Origin: Talinum fruticosum
Taxonomy: Eukaryota; Streptophyta; Magnoliopsida; Caryophyllales; Talinaceae
Assembly (NCBI GenBank): GCA_021018815.1
Contig: JAITYX010000054.1
Coordinates: 496,001-560,000 of the forward strand
Direction of reading: 5' to 3'
Length of the DNA stretch: 64,000 nt
Made by a program: the position numbers and the translations under genes. This document shows positions 11,417 to 23,911 of this stretch, in pieces. Under the pieces are notes generated by a model. The model made no database searches and was not told the origin of the DNA. It was given only the letters and a program-made list of their open reading frames with translations. Position 1 is the first letter of the stretch, and the number at the start of each line of letters is the position of its first letter.

Positions 11417-12605
11417 ATGGATACAAATTCCGAAAGTACACAACTAAATTTTCCAAATTCTCAACACCCTAATTTTTAAAATTATTACCCTCAATATGAC
11501 TCCTATTCTCAAAATAATTCAAATCCTCAATACTATCATAGTTAAACACCTAAATATTACCATAACCCAAACTCCCAAAATTATAATGCCCCCAATTCTG
11601 AAAATTATTATTTTGTCCATCCTACGTATTCATTTTCGCCGGGATCATTCATTAGGTGGATGGGTAATATGGGGATTCATGATAGCCAACAAAATGTGGG
11701 CTCTCGGAGAAGTCATTCTTATGTTTCAACAGAGGAAACTCATTTAGATGAAGACGATCAAGTTGAAGCAAATAATGAAGCAACAAATGTTGTTTCACAA
11801 CAACAAAGGAAAAAAGGAGTATTATGAGATGAGTTAGAAGATGAGCTCTTAATCGGTGCATGGTTAAATATGAGTAAGGATCCCATAATTGGAACTGGCC
11901 AAAGAGTGACGACATTTAAGGACAGAATTTGGGAGTACTTTTGTGAAGCTCAAAAATAGTACCTAAGTTATAAGTGGCCGACCAAAAGATCACTGAAAAG
12001 TGCAAGGCTCGATGGACCAGATTATGTGTAGTCTGTCACACATTTCTCAAGGTACTATGATGCAGCTCAACGGCCGCCGAGTAGGCAAAGTGAGTCCGAT
12101 TATATGAAAGCTGCACATATCCAATACAAAGAGATGCATGGCCAAAATTTTGGTTACGAACATGCTTGGTGTCATTTGCGCTATGAACCGAAATGGTTGA
12201 ATCATATTAATAACTACAACAGAGGAAATTGAGATAAGTCGGCAAAGAGAACGAAGAGTACAAGAGCAGGAGATTATAGTTCTTCTTCAAATCCTAATGT
12301 GGAAGAAGAGGATGAGGCACGCGTTGAAGATTTACCCCCACCAATTATCAATAGACCTATTGGAAGGGATGCTGCCAAAAGTTTTAGAAAGGGGAAAGCC
12401 AAAGCGACTTTATCCGAAATTAATTTCTCTAATACTCGAAGTTATGGAGGAGTTGAGTTGGTAAGGGTCGAGATACGGAATTGAAGTAGAGAGAATCGAA
12501 AGGGTAATCATGTCAATAGATCCATCAAATATGGTGATGAAAAGAAGGAATGGAATTATGCCAGTGGACAGAGATCATTAAGAAGTGGAAGAACCGTAGG
12601 TAATA
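11417..12605 (+). pseudogene. Harbinger ORF1 with NAM-associated/Myb-like region, broken
   Basis: This is the accessory gene of element B. It starts at the ATG at 11,417 with an Asn/Gln/Tyr/Pro-rich N-terminus. A Myb-like region follows (DELLIGAWLNMSKDPIIG, then RVTTFKDRIWEYFCEAQK, and FGYEHAWCHLRYEPKW). Next is a Ser-rich, acidic linker, and near 12,350 the block RPIGRDAAKSFRKGKAK, typical of the NAM-associated C-terminal domain in plant Harbinger ORF1 proteins. Several in-frame stops (near 11,479, 11,825, 11,957, 12,028 and 12,230) kill it. In databases such proteins are often mislabelled as glutathione S-transferase-like. It lies about 440 bp upstream of the transposase on the same strand. 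Confidence 0.75.
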
Positions 12606-13048
12606 AAGTGTTTAGTTTAATATTGTTATCAATGTAATAGTTAATTATGTTGCTTTTTAAATTATTTGTACTTGTTTTTAATCCGTATGAACTTTGTATC
12701 AATGCAATATGAGTTATGAGCATGCTGTCGATCATTGCTAAATCGGATGTTTTTGAAGCATGCTTGCATTGTCAATTCATTCAATAGTACGTACGATACA
12801 ATAATGCAAAGTATTGTCAAATTTTTTCATGGTTTCCTTCTTCATGCGATACGAAAAATATAATAATGCAAAGTGTTGTCAATCCTTCCAATATCGAGTT
12901 GCTTTTGAAGCATGCTTGCATTGTCAATTCATTTAGTGCTATACAAAGTACAATAATGCAAAATATTATCAAATTTATCATGTTTTTCTTATGTATTCGA
13001 GTATTCAAAGTACAATAATGCAAATATTAACAATAACGAGACTACTAT

Positions 13049-14439
13049 ATGAAGGCTTACTCAATTCGGAAGAATTACACATCTCTACATCTAAACAACA
13101 TCTCAAACACAAACATCTCAACAACAATGTCAAACTCATGTCATGAAAATGAAGATTTTGATCTTAATGCTACTATCGATAAAGCAATTGAGGAAGAAGC
13201 CGCCTCAAGCTCTGCATTTCAAAGGTGTGAAATCCTAGTACACATGTACCTATCTAACTCGGAAGGTAATACGAGTTCCACACCTAATAGACGACGAAGA
13301 AGGCACATAAACCGTGATCACGTAGAAGGTCATAATCGCTTATATACAAATTACTTCTCCGAAAATCCCGTGTATACTAACGAACAATTTTGACGAAGGT
13401 TCGGAATGCGTAGACACTTATTCCTTCAAATAGTGAACACATTAAAATACCGCTATGAGTTTTTCACTCAGCGGAGAGATGCTACTTGGTAAGCTCGAGC
13501 ATCACCACTTCAAAAGGGTACTGCCGCTATGCGTGCATTGGCTTATGGGGTTGTTGCGGATGCGTTGGATGAGTATTGTCGCATGGGGAAGTCAACCATT
13601 AGCTCATGCGTAGAGCATTTTGTTGACGGAGTGTTTGAATGTTTTGGTCCCTCTTACTTGCGAAAACCAACCCAAGAAAAACTACACCGACTACTATACG
13701 TTGCGGAACAACGAGGCTTCCCTGGAATATTGGGCGGTGTTGATTGTATGCACCGGCAATGGGACAGATGTCCCGTAACTTGGAAAGGTATGTATCAAGG
13801 AAGACACCACGGGACGGCAACTGTGGTGCTCGAAGCCGTTGCTTTATTTGATACATGGATATGACATGCATTCTTTGGCACAACAGAGTCAAACAATGAC
13901 ATAACCGTCCTTCATAAATCACCATTATTTGATGATTTACTAGAAGGACGAGCCCTTAAAGTACATTTCAATGTTGATGGGAAGCAGTTTGATATGGGTT
14001 ATTATCTCACGGATGGGATATATCCACAGTGGCCTACGCTTGTGAAATCCATCTCTCATCCACAACTACCAAAATATAATATAAGTTGTTTGCAGCTCAT
14101 CAAGAATCGGCTAGAAAGGATGTCGAATGAGCATTTGGAGTGTTGCAAACACGGTTTGCTATAGTTCGCCGCCCATCTCGTTTTGGGAGGTTGCAACACC
14201 GAGAAAAGTTATGAGAGCATGTATCATTCTTGCACGTACAATTATAATTTCGGCTAACTCCAATATGATCAACTTGCAAACACGACCATCACACCGCCCA
14301 ACCTTGGACGAATTGTTGTTTTTGAAGATTGGTTACGAAGAAATATCAAGGTTCGTAACAAAAAACTGGTAAAGTACTCCAAGACGCACTAATTGAACAT
14401 ATTTGGAACCGTTATGAAGCTAACTATAATGGCAATTAA
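13049..14439 (+). pseudogene. Harbinger/PIF DDE transposase of element B, broken
   Basis: Transposase remnant of the DDE_Tnp_4/HARBI1 type. The N-terminal part carries NSEGNTSSTPNRRRRRHINRD. The catalytic blocks follow: GGVDCMHRQW near 13,732 (first Asp), FFGTTESNNDITVL near 13,870 (second Asp), and a block near 14,117 that still reads ..DVE, a stop, then AFGVLQTRF (the Glu region). The C-terminus LQDALIEHIWNRYEANYNGN ends at 14,439. Stops at 13,391, 13,862 and about 14,126 and a frameshift near 14,190 break the frame. Two of these stops are single transitions in otherwise conserved codons (TGG to TGA at 13,862; CGA to TGA near 14,126), as expected from deamination of methylated C. Confidence 0.85.
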
Positions 14440-14923
14440 TTCGCCAAAAATGCGGTCATAAATAAATTTATATTTTAAAAGTAGTTTTATTTCGTACGTT
14501 TAAATGTATTATTTTTATGTGTTTTGGTTTGTATTATTTTATTTCGTACGTTTTATGGTTGTATGTGTATTATGTTATATTTTTTATATATATTGTCAAG
14601 TTATTATTGTGCGAACTTCTTAATAAATAATGACAAAAAATTAATATTATTATTAACACACACCTAAAATAATATAATACATTAATCATTTTATTATTTC
14701 CATCATATTATTTTATTATTAATATAATCTAAAATTAATTTATTAATACAACAATTATATTCATAAAATATTTCATGTGGGACTCATTTATAATATAAAT
14801 TATTATGGAGCAACTCCCATAAATTGCTACCATTGACAATAGACAACAAAAGGAGACAACTCCCTTGCCTATGTGGTAGTTGGAGCAACTCTCTATGAGA
14901 TACAACCATTGTGGATAGCCTAA

Positions 14924-15225
14924 GGAAGCTTCATTTCAATCAGGATTCCAGCATATGTTTTGTTGTTATATTTTGTCTGTGTAGCATTATCTGTTGCTAA
15001 TGGTTTGCCTACCAGACTCCCTACCTTACTCAGTCCATCAGTACTCAGAGTACTTTTAAGTCGAGTCCTGGAAGTTTAACCTAAAAAGGAAGGGAAGTTT
15101 TTTCCTCTTCGCAGACAAACTATGTGCTATAGAACACCATTTCTTTCCAAAATTGACTCAAATGTGACAATAAACACTCCCTCAGGCTTACTAATCACCT
15201 TATCCATTCCCCCCCAATACAGGGT
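14924..15225. other. Spacer between Harbinger B and the exon remnants
   Basis: Nothing recognisable. No TIR, long repeat or coding frame was found. Confidence 0.4.
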
Positions 15226-15686
15226 TTAAATACCCCTCCATAATATGTAAAAGCAGATTTGAGCCAGCGCAGAAGCATATAATAGAACTCTGCCAATATA
15301 TTCAATCTCAGATTGGATGTCAGCAGCATCAATGCATTGAATTTGCATAACATTCACGTCAATACATTAAATGAGAATATTGCTCAATATCAGAATTATT
15401 ATCAGAACCCAAGCTTGATTGCTCGATGTGTTGAACCAATTTCTGCATATGCTTCTTTAATTAATTAAGCTATTAATCAATCCAGCAAGCAAAACTCAGT
15501 TGAGGACTCGATGTACCTGCATTCACTGCTTGCATTGTTTTCATTACTCGGTATCTGTACAGTGGCTTGATTCAATCGATTAGGAAGATTGGAACCTCCC
15601 ACTGTGCTCGATACTAACTCAGCAGAACTATTTGAAGATACAGTCGCAGATTTTCTTTTACTTTTTTGAGCAGATTTATTCTACAT
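15226..15686 (-). pseudogene. Coding-like exon remnants, unknown family
   Basis: On the minus strand, three adjacent blocks translate as ordinary protein rather than random sequence. Block 1 (about 15,686-15,520) begins after an AG and reads NKSAQKSKRKSATVSSNSS, continues NLPNRLNQATVQIP, and ends at a good donor (CAG then GTACAT). Block 2 (about 15,453-15,359) follows an AG and reads KLVQHIEQSSLGSDNNSDIE to a stop. Block 3 (about 15,352-15,226) reads ADIQSEIEYIGRVLLYAS to a stop. The blocks do not join in one frame under the splice sites I tried. They lie downstream of the IAN gene on the same strand but share no sequence with it. The EYIGRVLL phrase recalls DUF4378 (LONGIFOLIA/TRM-type) proteins, but that is weak. 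It may be a decayed gene or 3'UTR exons. Confidence 0.35.
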
Positions 15687-16001
15687 CTTTGCCTCAGATC
15701 TGAAGAATGAAGGAGCTTCTCTCTCCATTCTCTCTCTAAATCATTTCTCATTTGGAAAAGGTCCACAGGGAACAGCGTAGACATGATACACGCTCCAACC
15801 AAAAGGTCCTGTCACTTCGATGAGGTAAATGAAAAAAATACTTACAGAAAAATAGACAATTTAAGTAGCAACAGCCAGATAATTCTTTTCATAGTTCTAA
15901 CACCAAACGATAGCAGAGTACTATAAACCTTAATATTTCATATACAAATCGACATAGGACTGAGTGCAACCAATAGATACGTGCCTTCGCAGCAGCCGTG
16001 A

Positions 16002-19000
16002 TCACAAAATCGTACACTTTCCGCTTGCAGCCTGCCTCCGAAGCTCCTCTGTTTCCCTCTGCGCCTTTTCCAAGTTTTCCCGGAGTTTACGGATCTCATC
16101 ATTTGATCTTTGTTGAGCAGCTTGGGCTATCTCTTCAGCTTTCAGCCTTGCAGCTTGTTCCTCGGCCAGTTGCTGTTCAAGCCTCTTAGTCGTTTCTCTC
16201 AACTTTGATTCAACCTACATCGTAGAAACATAGAAGATCGAAATATGCTTGAATTTAAGACATAGAGGATCATACAATAACTGCCTCTAGAAATTTATCA
16301 CTCAGGTAAATCCATAAGTGCCTGCAGGCTAAACTGCAACATAAAGTAGCACCAAGAGTTTTCCATTTACAATCATCAAAAGATCTATAGGAAAATTCAA
16401 CTACAAATGTCTAACTAACAATTCCTTCTGCAAAGCAAATAGGATATCACCCTATCTCAGGTAAATTAAAGCAAAACGAGGCCATGCTCCTTATATCATT
16501 GATGGAAAATCGTGATAGACAAATCAACAGATGTACAGAAAGAATAAATCATTTGCACAGACATGATTGTATAATTACCAAAACAGACAATATTCATGTC
16601 ATTCATCAACTGTCCATTCTTCTTCGTATGGGGATCAAACCTCTCAACTCTCAAGCACATGCAAAACATGGCACGTAAGTAAATAATGTCCAAAAACTTA
16701 TCAAGCAGAAGATGCTCTCCATATAGATTTATGAAAAAATTAATCAGACACAGATCTTTTCTTCTTTTTCTTTTAGTATTTATTTTGTCGAGACCATATC
16801 ATAACCCAAATAACAGAGTAGTTGAGCACCAGCCAATTGACTGAATCTCTCCAACTATCCCCTTCTTAGTTTACTTATTTTTCTTTGTGGTAGGGTGGGG
16901 CCACCCAGAAAGGGGAGAGAGGCCGATGCTAACAGGCCCCTCAAGAACAGTCGCAGATAATTGGACAGAATATAACATTTCAGAAAATTGGATAATTATG
17001 GTGTGCCAATTAGGAACAGGATCACAGAATGTCAGTGGACAAAACATAGAAGTAGGTAGCACAGAGTTCCAAGCATGATCATTTTCATCACATATGACTA
17101 CAAGTTACATGATAAGTATGCAACTACTTAAATGCTTTTTAGATGAACACCCCACCCCCTCTTCCAAAAGGGGCAGACCCTGCACTGGAAGGGCCTAGGA
17201 AGATCAGAACAAAAGGCAATCTTACCTCTACAAGGAGAGGATGAGTACGAATAGTTATCAATATAGATCAATTGATTATCCCAAATTACTAGAAGCAATA
17301 ACTGGCCAAAACCAGAAATGAGCAAGTTGATTCTAACAAGCACCAAATTACAACATCCAACACACACACACACATACTCTTAACCTAACCCCTAGCTAAA
17401 TCACCTGAGCTGAGTAGCCGACCCAAGCCTAATATTCCATCAACCTGTTCTAACTCAACCCAGTATTAAGGATATACTAACAGCATATAAACATTTGCCA
17501 TATCTACTCAATCACACCTCAAATCAACCATCATGTACTTTTGTAAAATAAAATACAGAGGACATCTAGTTACTAGAACCATAAAGAAGCACATACAATC
17601 AGTGGAATCAATTGTGAAGTTCTACCGTTTGCTCCCACTTTTACTTTCCTTTTTTTGTAGTTCATCAATCAAGCAATTCTAATGGTATAGCAACAGAAAT
17701 GTCACATAAACAATCATCACACACAGTAAGGAATTAAAATGTTACAGAGCCCACAAATACCATTTCAGTTATCCTCCTGAGCTGATCCTCATATGATTTA
17801 TGCATTTGCTCCTTTAGTTCTGATATTTCTCGCTTAGTATAACCTTGTAGAGAATCAACATCTTCTTCTTGACGACGGAGTTTTAAGGCTCCTTTCTGAA
17901 CAATGCAATGAGAGCAGTTAAGTGGAAAGTCCATCACAACACAGGACCTTAGATGGATAACCATAAAATAAATGAAGTGTCACCTTCAGTTCCTCAAACA
18001 ACACATCAGTATATGGTCGTCCACCGTTTTCCTCCACAACAGCATCAACCAGGTTAAGAAGCTGTTGTAATTGTTCTGCCTTCTTCACTTCATTTTTTGT
18101 TTTATTGTCGAAGAGTACACAACGATTTTTACAAACCTCCAAAATTTTCTGCACATCACATGCGTTAGAAAATGGAACCAAATATCATATGCTGCAACAT
18201 AATTACGTTTGACCATACAAACTTAGACCAAGTATGTCAAGCCAATTAGTTCCTAAATGCTTAATAGCACCTTTTATTCTAAGATTAATTAGCTCCCACA
18301 GTGAAACAAGGCATCATAATTATAACTGAAAAACCCTCTGTTATTGAAGCGCTAAAAACAAGTCAAACACCCATGTTTTAAGCTTCAAATGACCCATACT
18401 CAAAACAGTCCACAACCGCATATGCAGTACATAACTGAAGTAAAATATGTTACCCCAGTGCCAAGCCAGGAGGAACCTGCCTCATATAGGCACTTCTACA
18501 GCTGAAGTAATTTGAATTGAGAATATCTTCAACATTCAGAAAAAGGACAACTTGTATTTGTACAACAGACCACCTTGTATGTATAAACTACAAGACTACA
18601 ATTGTATTGATCATTAAGTCCAATGTTATTTTATTTTTCACCTTCTTATCTTGTCCTTCAAGAAAAGGATCAGAGTCAAGATAAGTGATTAAATTTGCCA
18701 ACAATTAGCAATTTTCACCTACCAAAGTAAGATAGCAAAAAATTAGTTAGATAATCTCAAAATATAACATGAGGAAGATGTTAGATAGAGTATCCATGAA
18801 GACTAAATGCTGACGGCTTGATGACATAAAATCATGTAACAGAGTGAATCACCTGCAATGGTTCTGGACACTCACGACCCAGATAATCTTGAAGAGTTTC
18901 ATCATTATCCTCAAGTTCGTCCCCTCCCGTAAAGACTACGATCATGTAATCGGAAATCTTAGGCCCAAAGAATGTCTGCAAGCTTTGCAGCGCTGCTTCC

Positions 19001-22000
19001 TCTTCTTTGGAGAAACGTGTCCTCACAGAAAATACCACAAGTATTGCATGTATGCCATCCTTGGCCAAATCAATACACTTAACAATCTCCTTACCAATAA
19101 ATTCAGTCTCAGCCGAAAAGTCAAAAAGCCCTAAAATTCCATGCAAATGATAGTTTTAGAAACATATCTCCAAAAAAAAAAAAAACAACTATTTTGCAGC
19201 TAAAAGAATATGGAAAAAAAAATAACATTGGCATAAGCCCATGATCCATAAGACATAAATGAAACTATAGAAGCATGTATGTGCTAATAAAATATTTCTT
19301 GGTTACAAACAACATGACTAATAGATAAAAATTCAATAAGTTGACAACTTGTACATGAATTCTACAGCATAAACTTCCACTTCCAGTTCCACTGTTACAT
19401 TATATTATATATAAGAAAGAGGTTATCAGAAATATTATGTTTGAATTTGGGGCAATGGTTCCACATCTTGATGTAATAGATATAATCCTCTTGATAATAA
19501 ATCTTAATATATATCATTTTCCAATATGTAATATATAATTCAAAAGAAGAATTTAGAAGACAAGCTCTCCACCCAGCTAGAGAAATCAAACAGTATTCTC
19601 ACTACCTTGCAGGGTGGAGGAGGGGTTTATTTCATCCTGTAAATAATGTCATTAATACTGTAATACACATACTGAGTTTTAGAGTGACCTAATGTACATG
19701 ACCAAAATCTAGTCGTTTAACCTTATAAGATAGATTAATACACCCGTCAAACAAAAAGAAACAAATTCTCTGCTCAACCTCTTTGTTACCTGTAAACTAG
19801 ATATATCAAGTAGACAAAAAGGTTCTGACAGAGCAAGATTATTGAAGCAGCATAACTTAAAAATTTATCATATTCAAGAAATTGCAGTCCATTGATTTCT
19901 TGTCAAAAAAAACACAGCTATCACGTCAATAATATAACAATAGTCCTAAAAATTGAGAGATCGCAAAATTCAAAGAAAATTCAGAAGATGGTTACCAGAA
20001 TTGAAAACTTTTTAGACACTAAAATGGCATTGTCTACTTATCACCCCAATCCATCAACTTTCTATTTTGAAACAATACACCTCAATTTCAGATAAGCCTT
20101 TGAACTTTAAAAATTCATTTCTTCAGTAAATATATAGTACTTAAAACACTCAACCACTGTAAGAAAACTGACAGTATTTTCCTGACCGAGGAAACACTTG
20201 TTACTGATGGGTGTGGGGGTTCAGAAATAAGCACAATATTTTGTTTAATTTTTTTCTGATGGATCCTAGATCCAGACATGGAGTGCCTACTCATTAATGA
20301 GGCCATTTTCCTTTAATCTGATACACACTCCAATTGGCAAAAAGAATCTGATAATGTGTCCTTAGGCTACTCAAATAAGTCTTTAACAATAATTTGTAAA
20401 ATAAATGGTACTAAAGAGGATATCAGATTTATCATCCACCAAGTATTACTTGTTCTCAATTATAAACTACATGCTCAGCATTCAGCAAAAAGATCCAAGA
20501 CTGCATTTGGGTCAACAGTTCCCAACATTTACTTGCTTCACTACAATATGAGAGGAACAAATGACTTGATAAAGGAGAACATAAAAAGTTTAAGGGATTG
20601 GAAATCCGCCCTCATACGCTTTCAGGAGATGAAAGACATGAAGTTAGACAATATATTTTTTCTGGAAGTTTGCAGGAATGCAAATCATGTGGCACTCAAA
20701 TCACGTGGCACAAAAGGGCCCCTGATTTGAATTTTCCTATGGGTAGTTTTCAATTAATTTACTCTACAAACAGTTGAAGATGGTTTGTTACAGGCTTTTA
20801 GGGTCGATAATAACACTTTAACCTATATGGTCTAGGCCAGACCTAGACCCTTTTGTGTTCCAAGGTTAGGGAGGAAAATTGACCCAAGTTTATTCAAAAA
20901 AGGATGTCTGTCATCCAGAGTCAGATCATCCCAAATTTTTATTAAGCATGAAAAGATGGACAGGCGTGAGATTCCTCTTAAGTTTTAAAACAGATGGACA
21001 GAGGATAACAAGTTTCAATGTTCTTATCAAGTTAAGGCATTTGGTTTCCCATTTCACTTTTGGTGCTTCTGATCTTTCTTCCTACCCAAATTATTTCAAG
21101 TGAAAGTAATGGATTCCCTTGTATTCTTATTTTGATTGCACTCCTCTAATAGTGTTGTGATTGCAAGGCAACTCAGGTCAAAAATTTTAAGTGAAATACT
21201 CCACAAAGTGTAGGAATCTTGGTTCATGTTACTTCATGAGTAATGAGAATTTGAAATCCATTGATTATTAGTTTTGTGTTGCCCATTTGAGAGAGCACTC
21301 ATGAGTAAGCCAGTGAAAATAACTCTCATGTGTCCCAAATGGGCAAAGGTACTCTTCCTCTCATTAAGCTCCCCAACAAGGGAAGGTTATCAATACTTAG
21401 TAACTGCATCCAAAAAGAATATTGATACTCAATAGCCCTTCCTTACTCTTACTCCTCTCTGTTATCATCAACTAATACTCTTCCTCCCCATCATCCTCTC
21501 AAATGGACCCTTGAACAACATCAAAGTTAAAAATTATGAGAATTAAAGGCATTGAGCATGATAGTCCGAAAGATTGCAATAACATCATGAAGTTTCCCAC
21601 TCAAACAACTAGGAAGAGCTTTCCATGATTTTGACCAAAATTTACAAACTAATTTGATTTAACTGCTATCTGAACACGTGGGTTACATTCTAGATATTCT
21701 CCAAATTACATAAAAACAGTGCACAACTAGATAGGATAATATAGCTTACAATAGTTCATGATCAAAATGGAGCAACATTATTGGTCAGCATAAAGAAAAT
21801 GATATTAGAGAGATAAATTAACTACCAACAGAAAGCTCCAGACAATTTTAATTATTATCCATGCATTGTTTAGACAACAAATCCAGAGCATAAAAAGCCT
21901 AGTGTTGCCATGTAACTCATGAATCCAAAAAGAAAAGTTAGACGAACTAGTCTCTGCCTGGGAACCGACACTCTACTTATATATGCCATTAAAAGTAGCC

Positions 22001-22420
22001 TTTCAGACACTTTCTAGGGTGCTTGTCATAAAGTTATATCTTGTCTCCAGAGTAGAAATTACAAAGAAATGAGCACAAGCTCCTAATTCTCCACAAGGCA
22101 TAAAAATTTGATACAGAATGAAAAATTATTCTATAGACGTAGTATTTGTGCCAATAAACAAACCAATATCAGATAACACACCACATACCTGGTGTGTCGA
22201 TAACATTGACAACTTGTCCGTCTTTAAGCATAGTACTTTGAAGTTCACTGGTACTTGTGACACCAGATGAGCTGGCTCTCGACCTGAAAACCTTCCTCCC
22301 AAGAATGCTGTTTCCAGTAGCACTTTTTCCATTACCAGTACGGCCAACCAAAACTATAGTCCGAGCTCCATTAGCCAGAGAGGGAAAATCCCAGTCATCC
22401 TCAATTGAGCTCCCACCCAT
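16002..22420 (-). CDS. AIG1-type GTPase (IAN/GIMAP-like), 340 residues, five coding exons
   Basis: A plant immune-associated nucleotide-binding (IAN) protein of the AIG1 family, septin-related GTPases that bind GTP and act at membranes in stress and defence responses. Exons on the minus strand: 22,420-22,189, 19,130-18,853, 18,148-17,984, 17,895-17,761 and 16,214-16,002. All introns have GT/AG borders and the exons sum to 1,023 bases, 340 codons plus TGA. Motifs: G1 GRTGNGKS at residues 26-33, the AIG1 block GVTSTSELQ at 53-61, G3 DTPG at 75-78, G4 TGGD at 145-148, and a possible G5 FDNKT near 183-187. Residues 226-330 are charged and coiled-coil-like. The last four residues, CTIL, fit a CaaX box whose final Leu favours geranylgeranylation. 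Overall layout and length resemble Arabidopsis IAN9 (At1g33970); that orthology is from memory. No frame breaks are seen, so it is probably functional. Confidence 0.93.
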
Positions 22421-22437
22421 TCTATCAATTAGTATAT

Positions 22438-23651
22438 CTGCAAAATGAATTGATCAGATAAAGACAAACCTCAATCTATTTTCTTTTTGGGGAAAGGGAG
22501 GGAGGGAGGCGGTGTTGCTTCATATTTTCGGAAGCATTCACATAAAATCAATGAGGGGTATTACCATTACCAGAAAAAAGTGTAAAATGTACTGACGAAA
22601 GGAGTATAAGATGCTGATACAGATCCTTAAAACAAACTTAATCAATCATAGAATCAAATTTCTCACACACAAGACCCTTGCAAACAATGTAACAATTTGA
22701 TCGATGAGCAGAATGTCATTGTCAGCACAAAATATTATTCTCACCTGCACTGCCAAGATCTATTGGCATTCAATTTCAAGAACCTGGTTCTGCTGAGAAT
22801 CAGTAGCAGACCAGCACAATTACCATGAGCCCTTTCCTCCTACTAATGCACATTTAATAAATGACAATACTTGAAGACACTTATTTTCAAGAGGAAATCA
22901 CTTTGACAATAGAGCCTGACAATCCCTCACCCCGCCCCCCACAAGCCCGACCAACCAAGTTTCCACAGTTCCTAACTTTTGAAAGCAGGGAGGGAGGGCG
23001 CGAGAGAGGTAGACAAAGTCAACAAAAAAACAAAGACCACCATAGATATTTCTATGACGATATTGATCATTATGGTACTATAGTTGATAGAAATGGGCAC
23101 TTGTTCAAGAACAATTTTATTCCTTTCTTGATCTTTCTTCATCCCCTGCCCCCTAACACAAAATTCTAAAGCTATAACAACAACAAAGGACCAAAAGCAA
23201 AAGACCCATATTTCTCTTTCTAGTTAGTAGAAAACAATCTCAAACTCAAAACAACACCAAAAATCCAATATTTGAGACTAAAGTAGGACGATCATCACAA
23301 TTCCGCTGAAACCGACAATCAAATTCAACCAACAGTGTACAGAATGTAAGAAAATCGAAATCAGGACAAATCGAAGACATGGGCATTGATGAGTTAGGTT
23401 AATTATTGATAAACCCTACCCGTAATCACAGTTTCAGCAACAACAAACTCAAACTCACAGCAACCCTGAAAAAATTTTCAAAATTCACTGATCAAGTCCA
23501 AAAGAAAAATTGCCCAGAACACCAAATTGTAATTTTTGAGGCGCTGACGAGATTAATCAGTAGAAAAACAGAGAGAAAGGAAAGCACGAAGATTTGGGAA
23601 AGAATAGCAAGAGGTGGGGTATCCCTGAGTCATTTTTGCTGATTAACTCAC
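22438..23651 (-). other. 5'UTR intron of the IAN gene
   Basis: On the minus strand, TTTTGCAG ends at 22,438, 17 bases before the ATG. A strong donor, TTCCGGTGAGTTAA, lies with its GT at 23,651-23,650. Between them there is no coding frame on this strand. This predicts a leader exon ending at 23,652 and a leader intron of about 1.2 kb, common in plant genes. The splice sites are read directly; their use is inferred. Confidence 0.6.
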
Positions 23652-23911
23652 CGGAAAAAGGATAGCACGAGAAAACCCTTGTTGCTGCTCTTGTGATCTT
23701 TACAAGATACTAACGTGAGGAGAGGGTTTTCTTATAAAATAAAGTTTTTGAGAAGGGAGTGGAGAATAAAGTCTCAAAAGAAGAAGATAAAAGGTCAAAT
23801 CAAGCAAATATTATCACCAAGAAATTTAAAGAAATTTACACATGGATACCATTCTAATTTAGATTTACAGGTGAAGTATCATAATTTATGCTGAAGTCAT
23901 CCCACCACGTG
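23652..23911 (-). promoter_or_regulatory. Predicted promoter of the IAN gene: TATA box and G-box
   Basis: On the minus strand, ATTTTATAAG (23,740-23,731) is a plausible TATA box. It would place transcription start near 23,700, about 50 bases before the predicted leader donor. About 170 bases further upstream is a perfect G-box, CACGTG, at 23,906-23,911, a binding site for bZIP and bHLH factors in plants. This fits a stress-regulated gene but does not prove it. Confidence 0.55.

Larger units (their letters stand above)
10886..14920 (+). mobile_element. Harbinger/PIF element B, full length with TIRs and TAA duplication
   Basis: A complete but inactive 4,035-bp PIF/Harbinger element. The left end begins GGTTATCTCTAATAATTGTA and the complement of the right end begins GGCTATCCACAATGGTTGTA. 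Over the outer 38 bases, 30 positions agree. Both sides are flanked by TAA (10,883-10,885 and 14,921-14,923), the 3-bp duplication typical of this superfamily. Inside are a NAM-associated/Myb-like ORF1 (11,417-12,605) and a DDE transposase (13,049-14,439), both on the plus strand. Note that the gene order is opposite to element A, so B is a different lineage. A shorter minus-strand relative lies at 43,770-45,869. Confidence 0.92.

Noticed and set aside
13599..13925. 108-residue minus-strand frame
   Set aside because: Antisense shadow of the Harbinger B transposase catalytic region.
15614..15802. 62-residue minus-strand frame beginning MVGACIMSTLF
   Set aside because: It overlaps the coding-like block in a different frame; the alternative frame (SKRKSATVSSNSS...) looks more protein-like and has splice-like borders.
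19131..22188. Open frames on both strands inside the first coding intron of the IAN gene, including a 124-residue plus-strand frame
   Set aside because: No recognisable domain, no splice context and intron-like base composition; the flanking exons join perfectly across the intron.
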